47,133 bases of DNA from an uncultured Gammaproteobacteria bacterium (lineage in GTDB: Bacteria; Pseudomonadota; Gammaproteobacteria; Steroidobacterales; XN24), in contig CAMYOC010000051.1 of assembly GCA_947259915.1 (NCBI GenBank), positions 221,165 through 268,297 on the forward strand, given 5' to 3'. The notes beneath the pieces are model-generated. The model was not told the DNA's origin. It did not search any database and saw only the letters and a list, made by a program, of their open reading frames with translations. Of the stretch, positions 36,262 to 45,967 are shown piece after piece; position 1 is the stretch's first letter; each line of letters starts with the position of its first letter. The position numbers and the translations under genes were made by a program.

Positions 36262-38448
36262 TTGAATAAGTTCATCGCAGAGCTGCGCCGACGGCAGGTC
36301 TTCCGTGCCACCGGTCTGTATGTCGGTGTCGCCTGGATCGTGCTGGAGGGCGCCGACATCCTGTTGCCGGCGTTTGAAGCGCCGGAATGGGTGTTCCGTA
36401 CCCTGGTCATCCTCGCCTTTGCCGGCGCTCCGATCACCGCGGTCCTCGCCTGGATCTACGAGGTCACAGAACGGGGGATCAAGCGCGAGGAAGAGGTCGA
36501 GGCCGAGCACCTGCCGCGCATGCACGGCCGGCAGATGGACTTTATCGTCATCGGCGTGTTGCTCGTCGCGCTGTCCTTCTCGGTCTATCTCAATGTTCAG
36601 GAAGAACCGGCAGCGCCGGAAGCCATGGACCCGGTCTCGATCCTGGTCGCCGACTTCGACAACCAGACCGGCGACCCGGTGTTCGACGGCTCGCTGGAAC
36701 AGGCGCTGACCATCGGTCTCGAGAGCGCACCCTTTATCACCGCCTACCGCCGCGACTCGGCGGCCAGCCTCGCCGCAAAACTAAAAGACGGCGGCGAGGG
36801 TCTCGATGTCGAAGCATCGCGGCTGGTGTCGGTGCGGGAAGGCATCAAATACGTGCTTGCCGGCAGTATCCGGCCCGACGGCAACGGCTATGAATTTACC
36901 GTGTCTGCGCTGGATCCAACCGAGGGCACGTCGGCTGCCGAGGCGCAGACCTCCGCCAAGAGCAAGGCGGAGGTGCTGGCCGCGGTCGGCACCCTGGCCG
37001 GACAGATCCGCGAGGACCTCGGGGACAAGACCCTGGACTCCGGTCAGGTGGCCCTGTCCGAGACCTTCACCGCCGCCTCTCTGGAGGCCGCCAGCGATTA
37101 CACCAAGGCTCAGGTACTGGCCTACAAGCTGCGCTTTGAGGAGGCACTCGAGCTCTATCAACGCGCGATCGACGCCGACCCGAATTTTGGCCGCGCCTTC
37201 TCCGGATACGCCTTGACTCTGTCCAACATGGGCCGGACGGAAGAAGCGGAAGCGATGTGGAAAAAAGCGCTGGCTACGCTGGACACCATGACCGAGCGTG
37301 AGAAATACCGCACTCTCGGTCTGTATTACTCCGTGGTGTCACAGAATTACGACAAGGCCATCGAGAATTACGAGACGCTGGTGCAGCTCTATCCGGCCGA
37401 TGGCGCCGGCCACAACAACCTCGCGGTTTCCTATTTCCTGAATCTGGATTTTGGCCACGCCCGCGAAGAAGGCCTGCGGGTCCTGGAAATCTATCCCAAC
37501 AGCGTGTTGTACCGGGGCAATTTCGCCCTTTACGCCATGTATGCCGGAGACTTCGAAACCGCCGTCGCGGAAGCGCACAAAGTCCTCGAGCAGGATCCAG
37601 GATATTACAAAGCCTATCTGCCGCTGGCCATCGCCGCCCTCGCCAGTGGCGACATGGACGCGGCCATCGGCCACTATCGGAAAATGTCCGAAACCAACCC
37701 CTCGGGCGAGTCGCTCGCGACCCTGGGGCTGGCCGACATCGCAATCTATTCCGGCAAGCCTGACCAGGCCATGACCCTGCTCGTCGCAGGCATCGGTCGC
37801 GACCGGGATGCAGGCAGACGCTACGACCTGGCCCACAAATCCATTGCGCTGGCGGCCGCCCACGCCTTACAGGCATCGACTGCCACCGCAAAACAAGCCC
37901 TCGGTGAGGCACTCGACAGCTCGCGCTCGGAAGCCGTCGTGTTCCCGGCCGCGCGCCTGCTGGTCCAGCTCGGCCGGGCGCAGGATGCTGCTCACATCGC
38001 CGCCGAACTCGGCGGCGAACTGCAGCCCCAGGGCCGGGCCTACGGCAAGCTGATCGAGGGCATGCTCGCCATGGCCGAGGGTGAGGCGGTCAAGGCCATC
38101 GAATTGCTCCAGGCCTCGATCGAGCTGGCGGATCTGTGGCTGGCCCGATTCCACTTGGGGATCGTCTATCTGGAGGCCGGCTATGCCGCCGAGGCGCTGT
38201 CCGAATTCGAGCTCTGCGAGACGCGTATCGGCGAGGCGGCGTCGCTGTTCCTCGACGACTTCCCCACCTGGCGCTATTCCGCGCCGTTGAAATACTGGAA
38301 AGCCCGGGCCCAGGAGGCGATAGGCATGACGCCATCCGCTGTCAGCGGCTACCAGGCCTTCCTGGCTTTGCGCACTGAAGCCACCGAGGATCCGCTGGCG
38401 GTGGATGCCCGCCAGCGCGTCAAAACGCTGGCGGGCGATTCGCAGTAA
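36262..38448 (+). CDS. Membrane TPR protein with TolB-like N-terminal domain
   Basis: This 728-residue protein begins with a cytosolic ELRRRQVFR motif, followed by three membrane segments (near residues 16-40, 47-72 and 92-112). A TolB/FlgO-like domain follows (SILVADFDNQTGDPVFDGSL), then about ten TPR-like helix pairs to the end. Such proteins are common in gammaproteobacteria with many signalling genes; some carry an N-terminal regulator or cyclase domain, which this one lacks. I chose the TTG at 36262 because MNKFIAELRRRQVFR fits the family start and AGGA lies 4 bases upstream; the frame is open to 36160. Function unknown, probably a scaffold in the inner membrane with the TPRs in the periplasm. 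The stop abuts the next gene's stop. Confidence 0.72.
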   Translation: MNKFIAELRRRQVFRATGLYVGVAWIVLEGADILLPAFEAPEWVFRTLVILAFAGAPITAVLAWIYEVTERGIKREEEVEAEHLPRMHGRQMDFIVIGVLLVALSFSVYLNVQEEPAAPEAMDPVSILVADFDNQTGDPVFDGSLEQALTIGLESAPFITAYRRDSAASLAAKLKDGGEGLDVEASRLVSVREGIKYVLAGSIRPDGNGYEFTVSALDPTEGTSAAEAQTSAKSKAEVLAAVGTLAGQIREDLGDKTLDSGQVALSETFTAASLEAASDYTKAQVLAYKLRFEEALELYQRAIDADPNFGRAFSGYALTLSNMGRTEEAEAMWKKALATLDTMTEREKYRTLGLYYSVVSQNYDKAIENYETLVQLYPADGAGHNNLAVSYFLNLDFGHAREEGLRVLEIYPNSVLYRGNFALYAMYAGDFETAVAEAHKVLEQDPGYYKAYLPLAIAALASGDMDAAIGHYRKMSETNPSGESLATLGLADIAIYSGKPDQAMTLLVAGIGRDRDAGRRYDLAHKSIALAAAHALQASTATAKQALGEALDSSRSEAVVFPAARLLVQLGRAQDAAHIAAELGGELQPQGRAYGKLIEGMLAMAEGEAVKAIELLQASIELADLWLARFHLGIVYLEAGYAAEALSEFELCETRIGEAASLFLDDFPTWRYSAPLKYWKARAQEAIGMTPSAVSGYQAFLALRTEATEDPLAVDARQRVKTLAGDSQ

Positions 38449-41400
38449 TTACTTCAGTTTGACCCCGAATGGTCCGTCAATCTGGATCGGTTCCTCCGCC
38501 GGGAACAGCATCGGATCGTTTGCGTAAGCTCCGATTCGGATGGCGTAGCAGCCTGGCGTCAGGTTGGCACCAGTCGAGGCGACAGTCTGCCAGTTGAAGC
38601 GCCAGTTCGGATTCTGATAACGGAGGCGGCTGTCACCCGGATCCTCGACTATTTCCACTACCGGCGTGCCTGGCGGATCGTCGGGGTCGGAATAATTGTT
38701 GCAGTTGTTCACGCCCGGCAATGGGCCGCTGATAATCACCAACGGGAAGATATCGCCGCTGCCCAACGCGCTGCCGCCCGGCGCCTGATAGGTCCAGGTC
38801 AGCCCCAGCGTGCTGCCCACATTCACGCCGGCCTTGGGAACGTTGTTATCCAGACCGCTCAGCGGCAGGTACTGGACGCTGACGTCGAAGCTGCCGCTGC
38901 CCACGTTGCCGGAAGCGTCGGTCGCGGTGCAGCTGACGGTAGTCAGCCCAAAACCGAATTGTGAGCCCGATGCGGGCGAACAGCTTAATGCCGGCGACGG
39001 ATCCACGTCGTCCACTATGACGTTACCGCTGTAATCCACGATCGCGCCCAGGGCGCTGTCCGCGTAGGCCACGAACGGATCGCTGCCGAAGCTGATCACG
39101 GGCGCGGTGGCGTCGACGACGCTGACCGTGAAACCGGCGCTGGCGGCATTGCCATAGTCATCCGTTGCCGTGCAGTCCACCGGCGTGTCACCCAGGGGGA
39201 AGGTGGATCCGGAGACGGGAAGACAGGTGACGGTCACGTCCGGGTCCACCAGATCCTGAGCGGCGGGCAGCGCATAGGTGACCACGGCTCCAGCCGGCAG
39301 CGTCGCCGGCACCGAGATGTCGGCCAGCGGCAACCCTGTGAAGGCCGGCGGCGTGGTGTCCTCGACGGTGATCTGGAATGCGACACTGCTGGCGTTCCCG
39401 TAGGCGTCAACGGCCGTACACACGACCGGTGTCGTGCCGAAACCGAACACACCCTGGGGCGGTGTACAGCTCAGTGCCGGAGCCGGGTCTGCCACGTCGA
39501 CGGCGTTGAAGATCCAGCTCACCGTGGCGCCCGCCGGGCCCGTCGCCTCGAACGTGGCATCCGGCGGCGCGGCGGTGACTATCGGCGCCGCCGTGTCCTG
39601 GACGGTGATGGTGAACATGGCCATGCTGCTGTTGCCGGACGCGTCGGTGGCGGTGCAGGTCACCGGTGTGGACCCGATGGGGAATACGGCGCCTGAGCTG
39701 GCATCACAGCTCAGCGCGGGTGCCGGGTCGACCAGATCATTGGCCTGGAAGTCGAACACCGCCGTCGCGCCTGCCGGCGAGGTCGCCTCGAGCGTCTGGT
39801 TGCCGGGGGCCGAAGTAATATTCGGCGCCGTGGTGTCCTCGACCGTCACCGGGAATTCGAGCGTGCTCTCATTGCCGTTGGAATCCGTCGCGGTACAGAG
39901 CACTGGCGTTGTTCCGAGCTCGAAGTCGGAACCGGACGCCGGCGTGCACACGGGCGTCACGTCGCCATCGAGCACGTCCGTGGCGGTCACGGTAAACGAC
40001 ACCGGCGTCAAGGCGCCGCTGGCTTCCACCGAGACGCCGCCGCTCGGCCCGCTGATGACCGGTCCCAGCGGATCGTCGATATCGAACACTTCATCCGGGT
40101 TGAACGGCTGGGCGCGGACCTTGAACCCGAACTGGTCACCGAACTCCGCGGTATCTTCCGGCGGCACGAACGTCCCGGGCAGCCGCAGGGTGAAGTGCAG
40201 CGTTTCGCCGGGCGCCATAAAGACGCTGCCGTCGGTGAAGGTGCTGTTCTGATAGTTGGGATTCTGCAGGTTCGGATTTTCCAGATTGGGATTGAGGATG
40301 CTGAAAAGCACCTGGTTCTGCGCCACCGGCGCCACCTGACAGTCGTTGGTCACGGTCGGCGTAGCGTAGGTGCGCGTCGCGATGAACTGGGCATTTTCAA
40401 GCTGTTCCGGATCGATCGCCGAGAATGCGGCGACGTCATAACCGGTGGTCGTATTGGCGGTATTGCTGACCTCCCAGGTGATATCCGTGTAACTGTCCGT
40501 CGCCCCGTCGGTGAAAGCTGAATTCTCCAGATTCGGGTTCTCCAGATTCGGATACTGGACCGTCACGTTCTCGAAGTTCGGGTTCTCGTAATTGGGATTC
40601 TCCAGATTGGGGTTCTGGTAGTTCGGATTCTGCAGATTCGGGTTCTCGTAATTGGGATTCTCGTAGTTGGGGTTTTCGTAGTTCGGGTTCTCCAGATTGG
40701 GGTTCTCGTAATTCGGATTCTGCAGGTTCGGGTTGGTGTAGCTGGCCACCACCTTGGTCACGATGAACGGATCGTAGACCTCGGCGCCGAGGATGTTGCC
40801 GTCGGGATCCTGCACCGTGGGCGCCAGCGGATTGCCGTTGATGATGACCTCGTCCAGCAGCGTGAGACCCTCCCGGACCACGACCTTGACCCGCGGCAGC
40901 TGCAGCTCCGAGTTGATATAGAGCGTCCGCACGGCGGAAGAGTTGGCGACCAGCGGCACGGGCAGCGCCACCAGCGGCTCGGGTCCGCCATCGATGGGGA
41001 ACTGGCTGAAGGACACGCGGGTCGCCGGGTCGGCCGGCGTCTCGGTGATCTCCAGGTCGTAGGTCACATCGGCATCGGTGTTGTTCGACAGCGTGAGCAC
41101 ATAGGCCCGCTGGGGCACGATCCCGCCCAGCTGCTTGATGGGCGCCGGCGAAGCCAGCACCACGCCCGGCTCGATCAACGAGCTGTAGACGTCGGCCGCC
41201 CGGGTGCCGGTCAGCCCGCCGCCCGGCACGCAAGGCAGCGGGACGGTATTGTCGATCTCGCTCTGTAATGGCGCCGCCGTGGATGAATAGGGCGTGGGTG
41301 TCGCGTTGGAAATATCGCCCCATACGTTGCCGCGGACGTTGCGGTTATCGGCCCAGGCCGCCAGGAAGCTGGTCTCGTTGAGGCCACCGGGGATGGGGGC

Positions 41401-43041
41401 GTTGTTCGGGACCCAGTCACCGTTACTGTCGAGGCGGAAGGGCTCGGCCGTGGACCAGATGTAATCGCCGACGAATGGAATCTGGCCGTTGGCGAACAGA
41501 CGCATGTTGAGGAAGTTGTTTTCCAGCTGGACCCGTTCCTCGGAGCCGGGGGCGGCGGGATTGACGTTGGCGTAGCCGACCTGGTAGCGGGAGACCTGGA
41601 CCGAGGCGCCGGGGACCGCGCCGTTGATAATCTGCATGCCGCGTACCGCCGCCGTGTGCAGACGATACCGGTTGAGCCCGGAGTCGAAGCTGTCGACGAT
41701 GAATTCCGCGCTTTCGTTAGCCTTGTCGTAACGGGTGTCGTACCAGATCACCTGGGTGCGGCCCAGGGCCGTGGACGCCGAAGGCATGAACTGGAAGGCG
41801 TCGACGCTGGCATCCGGGTCACCGTCATCGATGGGATCGATCGCCGCCGGCGCCGACCAGTTGTTGCCGGTGGACGAAGTGGACATGACGATACGGGCGG
41901 CGCCGGTGAGACAGGAATTGTCGTTGGCCTCGGGCGCGAAATTGCGTGCGGCCCAGAACACCTGGAAATCGCTGCCGTCGTTGGTGATGACCGGGAAGCT
42001 GGTGGTGCGGAAAGACGCCACCGAAGTCTGCTGGTCGAAGGGACAGAAGTCCTGGGCCAGTATCTTGGCCTTGCCCCATTTGTTGCCGCGATCGTTGGAG
42101 ATGGCGTAAGCGATATTGTTGCCGTTGTTGCTGTCGGCCACCTGTCGCCAGACGGCGATCATCTTGTTGCCCATGGCCGAGAGGCTGACGCCCTGGTTGA
42201 GGTTCAGGCTTTCGGTCAGCTTGACCGGATTGCTCCAGGTATCGCCGTAGTCGGAGCTCTGGCTGACCAGGACCTTGGTGCCGTTTTGCTGGCTGCCCAC
42301 GAACACTGCGTAGGCCACGGTGACCTCGCCGGCCGGGACCTGCACCGAATTGAAGCTGCCGTCTTCCAGCGTGCCGCTGACGGTGACGGTGCCGCTGCCC
42401 GGCGGCTTAAGATTGAGCAGCATGAACGGCTTGTCGATAAAGCGCCCCGCGGTGCCGGAATCGATCAGCCGGCTCTCGGGCTCCGGCTGCCAGTTGAAGC
42501 CGGTCTCGTTGTTCACCTCGTGCCAGCGCTGGACGTAGATGCCGCCCACGCCGTTGTCATCCCGCTCGGCGGCGATGAAATTGAACACCATGATCCCCGG
42601 GGCAGTCGCCACCGTGGGGTCGGCGGCGAAATCCATCCCCAGGGCGTACTGGTTCAGTGCAGGATCGGGCAGACCGTAGCCTTTCCAGCCCGGGGCCAGG
42701 CGGCTGATCCAGCTGTAACCGCCGTTGTGAGACTCGGCCACGCCCTGCCAGGCATCACCGACGCGCGGGTCCGATGCGCCGCGATAGTCATTGAAGGCGC
42801 AGATCACTTCCAGCGGGCTGGCCGGTTTGAAGGCGCAGGAGGGTTCGTTTTGCTGGCGGATGCCCTGGTCGGGGAAAAACAGCGGGTTCGACGGCGTAAA
42901 TGGCGGCGGTTCGTCGGGCGTTGGCCCGATCACATTGACGTTTTCGGACGGCACACCTTCTGTAAGCTGGGCCTGGCTTACACCTGAAACGACGACGGCG
43001 AACACGCCCAGCCCGACGGCCAGACAAGTAGTCAAGCGCAT
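38449..43041 (-). CDS. Giant secreted protein: sialidase-like Asp-box region, NPN pentad repeats, five HYR domains
   Basis: The 1530-residue protein has a signal peptide (MRLTTCLAVGLGVFAVVVSG, cleavage near AQA-type site at residue 24). Residues about 60-600 carry Asp-box-like motifs: SHNGGYSW (104-111), SSDYGDTW (262-269), SNDRGNKW (315-322) and SSTGNNW (389-395), suggesting a sialidase-type beta propeller. Residues about 770-842 are pentad repeats NPN(L/Y)(E/Q), and a short second block lies near 916-934. Residues about 990-1400 are five HYR (Ig-like) domains with paired cysteines (CTATDASGN type). The C-terminus is another Ig-like module. There is no PEP-CTERM, LPxTG or autotransporter tail. 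GGAGGG lies 7 bases before the ATG. Substrate and secretion route are unknown; catalytic sialidase residues were not identified. Confidence 0.85.
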   Translation of the reverse strand: MRLTTCLAVGLGVFAVVVSGVSQAQLTEGVPSENVNVIGPTPDEPPPFTPSNPLFFPDQGIRQQNEPSCAFKPASPLEVICAFNDYRGASDPRVGDAWQGVAESHNGGYSWISRLAPGWKGYGLPDPALNQYALGMDFAADPTVATAPGIMVFNFIAAERDDNGVGGIYVQRWHEVNNETGFNWQPEPESRLIDSGTAGRFIDKPFMLLNLKPPGSGTVTVSGTLEDGSFNSVQVPAGEVTVAYAVFVGSQQNGTKVLVSQSSDYGDTWSNPVKLTESLNLNQGVSLSAMGNKMIAVWRQVADSNNGNNIAYAISNDRGNKWGKAKILAQDFCPFDQQTSVASFRTTSFPVITNDGSDFQVFWAARNFAPEANDNSCLTGAARIVMSTSSTGNNWSAPAAIDPIDDGDPDASVDAFQFMPSASTALGRTQVIWYDTRYDKANESAEFIVDSFDSGLNRYRLHTAAVRGMQIINGAVPGASVQVSRYQVGYANVNPAAPGSEERVQLENNFLNMRLFANGQIPFVGDYIWSTAEPFRLDSNGDWVPNNAPIPGGLNETSFLAAWADNRNVRGNVWGDISNATPTPYSSTAAPLQSEIDNTVPLPCVPGGGLTGTRAADVYSSLIEPGVVLASPAPIKQLGGIVPQRAYVLTLSNNTDADVTYDLEITETPADPATRVSFSQFPIDGGPEPLVALPVPLVANSSAVRTLYINSELQLPRVKVVVREGLTLLDEVIINGNPLAPTVQDPDGNILGAEVYDPFIVTKVVASYTNPNLQNPNYENPNLENPNYENPNYENPNYENPNLQNPNYQNPNLENPNYENPNFENVTVQYPNLENPNLENSAFTDGATDSYTDITWEVSNTANTTTGYDVAAFSAIDPEQLENAQFIATRTYATPTVTNDCQVAPVAQNQVLFSILNPNLENPNLQNPNYQNSTFTDGSVFMAPGETLHFTLRLPGTFVPPEDTAEFGDQFGFKVRAQPFNPDEVFDIDDPLGPVISGPSGGVSVEASGALTPVSFTVTATDVLDGDVTPVCTPASGSDFELGTTPVLCTATDSNGNESTLEFPVTVEDTTAPNITSAPGNQTLEATSPAGATAVFDFQANDLVDPAPALSCDASSGAVFPIGSTPVTCTATDASGNSSMAMFTITVQDTAAPIVTAAPPDATFEATGPAGATVSWIFNAVDVADPAPALSCTPPQGVFGFGTTPVVCTAVDAYGNASSVAFQITVEDTTPPAFTGLPLADISVPATLPAGAVVTYALPAAQDLVDPDVTVTCLPVSGSTFPLGDTPVDCTATDDYGNAASAGFTVSVVDATAPVISFGSDPFVAYADSALGAIVDYSGNVIVDDVDPSPALSCSPASGSQFGFGLTTVSCTATDASGNVGSGSFDVSVQYLPLSGLDNNVPKAGVNVGSTLGLTWTYQAPGGSALGSGDIFPLVIISGPLPGVNNCNNYSDPDDPPGTPVVEIVEDPGDSRLRYQNPNWRFNWQTVASTGANLTPGCYAIRIGAYANDPMLFPAEEPIQIDGPFGVKLK
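40236..40295 (-). repeat. Short second NPN pentad block
   Basis: Three 15-base units encode NPNLE NPNLQ NPNYQ followed by NSTFTDG, the same cap sequence style (NSAFTDG) that ends the larger block. In-frame within the giant secreted protein. Confidence 0.8.
40522..40733 (-). repeat. NPN pentad repeat block (15-bp tandem period)
   Basis: About fourteen in-frame 15-base units encode NPN(L/Y/F)(E/Q); one unit is degenerate (NVTVQ) and one reads YPNLE. Asn precedes and a large nonpolar or Tyr residue occupies the centre of each pentad, which resembles the i-1/i pattern of pentapeptide repeats that form a quadrilateral beta helix, but with Pro at i-2. Unit-to-unit synonymous variation shows selection on protein rather than recent DNA duplication. 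Confidence 0.85.
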
Positions 43042-43454
43042 GATCTATCCCTCCCCCAAGGACGTTTAGCGTATGCCGCCGGGAGGCGTCTTGACAAAAC
43101 AGGGCCCCGGCGGAGCCCCTGACTGGTTATCGAATCCGGTGGCAGCAATCGGAATTCTACAGAGATTCTCCCCTCTTATGGTCGATTTTACGCACATAGA
43201 GAGCTTTTTTTTCGATTTTTGTCATAATCCAACGCTATCCTGCCGCCCGAATCGCCCGGCTGGCCTGAGACGCAGGCCGACTTTCAGCCGCTGAACCGCG
43301 CGAAAATCGGGCCGCGCTGCGTTCCGGAAGCGGCCGCGACATAACAAAATGAGACTTAATGCCGGTCGTGGCCCCGTACCCGCTGCTACGATCGGTCCAA
43401 TTGCGCCAGTTCGGGCCGCCGCATACGCGCGCTCGGTCATGGAGAGCACGCCCA
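43042..43454. other. Divergent intergenic region
   Basis: About 410 bases between the giant secreted-protein gene and the small exported-protein gene. A poly-T tract (43205-43225 region) is the only A/T-rich element; I could not assign convincing promoter hexamers, a terminator or an RNA gene. Confidence 0.5.
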
Positions 43455-43973
43455 ATGACACAAACGAATCGATCCCGTTTCCGCGCTTTGCTGCCGCTGT
43501 TGGCTCTCATCGCCAGCACCGCGCCTATCGTCGTGAAAGCGGAAAACGCCGCGGCGACCGGCCGGTATTACCTGCCGATGGTAGTGGCGTGCCGGCCGGA
43601 ACCGGGCGATCAGATCCTCGAATTCATCTGCCGTCGCATCCAGGCCGACGCGCCGGGCCTGGCGCTGGCTTATGGCATGACTCTTTCGGTCGAAGGTCCG
43701 GTGCAGCCTCATGATCACTGGCAGCCACCCCGTGACACCGTCGCGCTGGAGGTCGTGTTGACCGGCACACGCCCGGCCAGCCAGTTCGCGCAGAAGGAGA
43801 TCACCGCGCATCTGGCAGGACCGCCTCTCCAGGACGGCTCGGATCCCTGGTCCCGGGGCATGTCTGCCACCGGCGTGCCGCGAGACCTGGTCCATCCGGT
43901 GGCCGACGCAATCCTGCAGAATATCGACGCGTTCCTCGCGGAACGGGCCGCAGTCGCCGCTACCCGGCGCTGA
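43455..43973 (+). CDS. Small exported protein of unknown function
   Basis: The 172-residue protein begins MTQTNRSRFRALLPLLALIA, with an expected signal-peptidase site near VKAEN (residue 27). The mature part has two cysteines early (VACRPEPGDQ and EFICRRIQ), followed by a mixed domain with HDHWQPPRDTVALEVVLTG. No family recognised. GGAG lies 9 bases before the ATG at 43455; the frame extends to 43359 without a better start. It is divergent from the giant secreted protein. Confidence 0.65.
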   Translation: MTQTNRSRFRALLPLLALIASTAPIVVKAENAAATGRYYLPMVVACRPEPGDQILEFICRRIQADAPGLALAYGMTLSVEGPVQPHDHWQPPRDTVALEVVLTGTRPASQFAQKEITAHLAGPPLQDGSDPWSRGMSATGVPRDLVHPVADAILQNIDAFLAERAAVAATRR

Positions 43974-44093
43974 GACAGACCGGATACCGTCGTCCGAGCG
44001 GACCCTGGCGCGCCGCCGGCTCAAGCGCGGCACAGCAGCAGATCGATCATCATCGGGCCATTGATCCGCGTCGCGCTCTATAATGCGCCGCGT

Positions 44094-45884
44094 ATGGCGA
44101 TCCAAGATTCCGCGGCAATGCTCAAGCGCTCGGTCAAGGCCCATCAGGAAGGCGATCTGGTGGCGGCCGAGGCTGGCTATCGGGATGTTCTGGCATCCCA
44201 GCCGGGCAATGTGGACGCCACCCACTATATGGGCATGCTTTGCTACCAGCGCGGCCTCCTCGAGAAGGCCATGCAACTGCTCGGCGACGCGGCCCGGGCA
44301 CGGCCCGACGACCCATCCATCCTCGCCAATCTCGGCCTTCTGTTGCGCGCCACCGGCCATAACGAACACGCCGAACGGGTTCTGATCCGCTCGGTGCAGA
44401 TCAAACCGCAGCAGGCCGAAGCCTGGCTGAATCTCGCACAAATCCGCAGCGCCGCCGGCCGCGTGGACGAAGCCCTCGCCTGCTATAAAAAAGTAATCGA
44501 GTTCAGCCCGGCCAACAAACGAGCCCGCGTCGGTCTTGGGCGCCAGCTCGCGGCCACGCGCCGCTTCGATGAAGCCGCGACCATCCTCGAGCAAGGCCTG
44601 ACGCTCGATCCGGACAACCCCGAACTCCAACTGGAACTGGCGCAGAGCCGCGAACTGGCCGGGGATCACGAACAAGCCGCGCAGCTTTATCGGAGCGTGG
44701 CCGAACGCTCCGCCGACCTGCGGGCTGGCGCGCTGGCCCTGCTCAGCACCAGCCAGCGCAAACAGCAGCGGCCAGCGACCGCGCTGATGTCCGCCCGCTC
44801 TGCCACCTGGGCGGATTCAAAAAGCCTGGAGGCATGGCGCGCACTGGGCCAGGCGCTAAAGGAATCGGCAAGGATCGCGGAAGCGGCAGAGGCATTTCGC
44901 AAGGCTCACGCCATCCTGCGCACACCCGGGTCCAGCCAGGGTGAGTTCCGGCTGAATCTGGCCCGCACCTCAAAGGCGAAGCTGCGCCATGATGTGGAGC
45001 AGATGCGTTATCTCGTTGGCCAGGAGATCCCGACCGCGATCGACCTGGCACCGCTGGTCAGCGATTACGATGCCCTGCTCTCCACCATCCCGGCACGCAT
45101 CCCGGATGCCCAGCCGCTGACCATCCCGGACCGGGCCCGCCAGCGGATCGGTGCGTATTACAACCGCTGCGTACACTACCGCTTTACGCCGCGTGTGCGC
45201 GGATCCGCTCTCAACCCGGGGATCGACAGCAAGACCGTGAGCAACGACTACAGGCAGCGGGCGCCGGGTCTGACCTGGATCGACGACTTCCTGTCACCGG
45301 ACGCGCTGAGGGAGCTACGGGCATTTTGTCTCGAGTCGACGATCTGGTATGACTTCGAACACAGCGGCGGCTATGTGGGCGCCTATCTGCAGGAAGGCTT
45401 TAATTGTCCGTTGCTGTTGCAGATAGCCGAAGAGCTGCCGCGTAAGCTGCCGCAGATATTCGGCGATCACCTGCTGATGCAGATGTGGGCATACAAGTAC
45501 GACAGCCGCATGAGCGGTATCGACATGCACGCGGATTTCGCCGCGGTCAACGTCAACTTCTGGATCACGCCGGACGAAGCCGTGCTGGAAAGCGGCAGCG
45601 GGGGCATGGTGATCTGGGACAAAGAGGCGCCGGCTGAATGGGGTGTCGACGAATACAATACGTATGATCCCGAGCAACAAAAACGCATCCGGGATTATCT
45701 GGAGGGTGAGGGCGCGGAGCGCATCGTCGTGCCCTATCGCGCCAATCGCTGCGTCGTATTCAACTCGGACCTGTTCCACAAGACCGATGACATCCGCTTC
45801 CGTGACACCTATGAGGACCGGCGTATCAACGTCACCATGCTGTTCGGCACCCGCGATGCTGACCGGCGCGGGCGGCGCAACTGA
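44094..45884 (+). CDS. TPR protein fused to a 2-oxoglutarate/Fe(II) oxygenase-like domain
   Basis: The 596-residue protein has about seven TPR units in residues 1-300 (for example GNVDATHYMGMLCYQRGLLE and DDPSILANLGLLLRATGHNE). The C-terminal domain keeps the iron triad of 2OG oxygenases: His479 and Asp481 in DMHADF, His562 in FNSDLFHKTDD, and an Arg (576 or 577) in EDRRINVTMLFG for 2-oxoglutarate. TPR plus hydroxylase suggests action on a protein or peptide, but the substrate is unknown. I use ATG 44094; TATAAT at 44079-44084 lies so close that the mRNA could be nearly leaderless, and no ribosome-binding site is seen. Met at 44118 is an alternative. Confidence 0.75.
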   Translation: MAIQDSAAMLKRSVKAHQEGDLVAAEAGYRDVLASQPGNVDATHYMGMLCYQRGLLEKAMQLLGDAARARPDDPSILANLGLLLRATGHNEHAERVLIRSVQIKPQQAEAWLNLAQIRSAAGRVDEALACYKKVIEFSPANKRARVGLGRQLAATRRFDEAATILEQGLTLDPDNPELQLELAQSRELAGDHEQAAQLYRSVAERSADLRAGALALLSTSQRKQQRPATALMSARSATWADSKSLEAWRALGQALKESARIAEAAEAFRKAHAILRTPGSSQGEFRLNLARTSKAKLRHDVEQMRYLVGQEIPTAIDLAPLVSDYDALLSTIPARIPDAQPLTIPDRARQRIGAYYNRCVHYRFTPRVRGSALNPGIDSKTVSNDYRQRAPGLTWIDDFLSPDALRELRAFCLESTIWYDFEHSGGYVGAYLQEGFNCPLLLQIAEELPRKLPQIFGDHLLMQMWAYKYDSRMSGIDMHADFAAVNVNFWITPDEAVLESGSGGMVIWDKEAPAEWGVDEYNTYDPEQQKRIRDYLEGEGAERIVVPYRANRCVVFNSDLFHKTDDIRFRDTYEDRRINVTMLFGTRDADRRGRRN

Positions 45885-45914
45885 CCACGGCCCTGGCGCG
45901 ACCCCGGCGACACC

Positions 45915-45945
45915 ACAAAAAACGGCGGCCCGCAGACCGCCGTTT
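45915..45945. terminator. Terminator between the oxygenase-like gene and mscS
   Basis: 9-bp stem AAACGGCGG/CCGCCGTTT (45920-45928, 45937-45945) with an 8-base loop. The U-run is best in the minus direction (six U), so it mainly ends the mscS transcript, and it may also serve the plus-strand gene. Confidence 0.75.
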
Positions 45946-45967
45946 CTCCAGCATCCCGAACCCGGGT

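Noticed and set aside
40522..40733. 15-bp tandem periodicity that could suggest a CRISPR-like or VNTR array
   Set aside because: The period is in frame in a long gene, units vary synonymously and there are no spacers; it encodes a protein repeat.
43085..43135. GC-rich imperfect hairpin near 43100
   Set aside because: Only about five pairs, interrupted, with no U tract.
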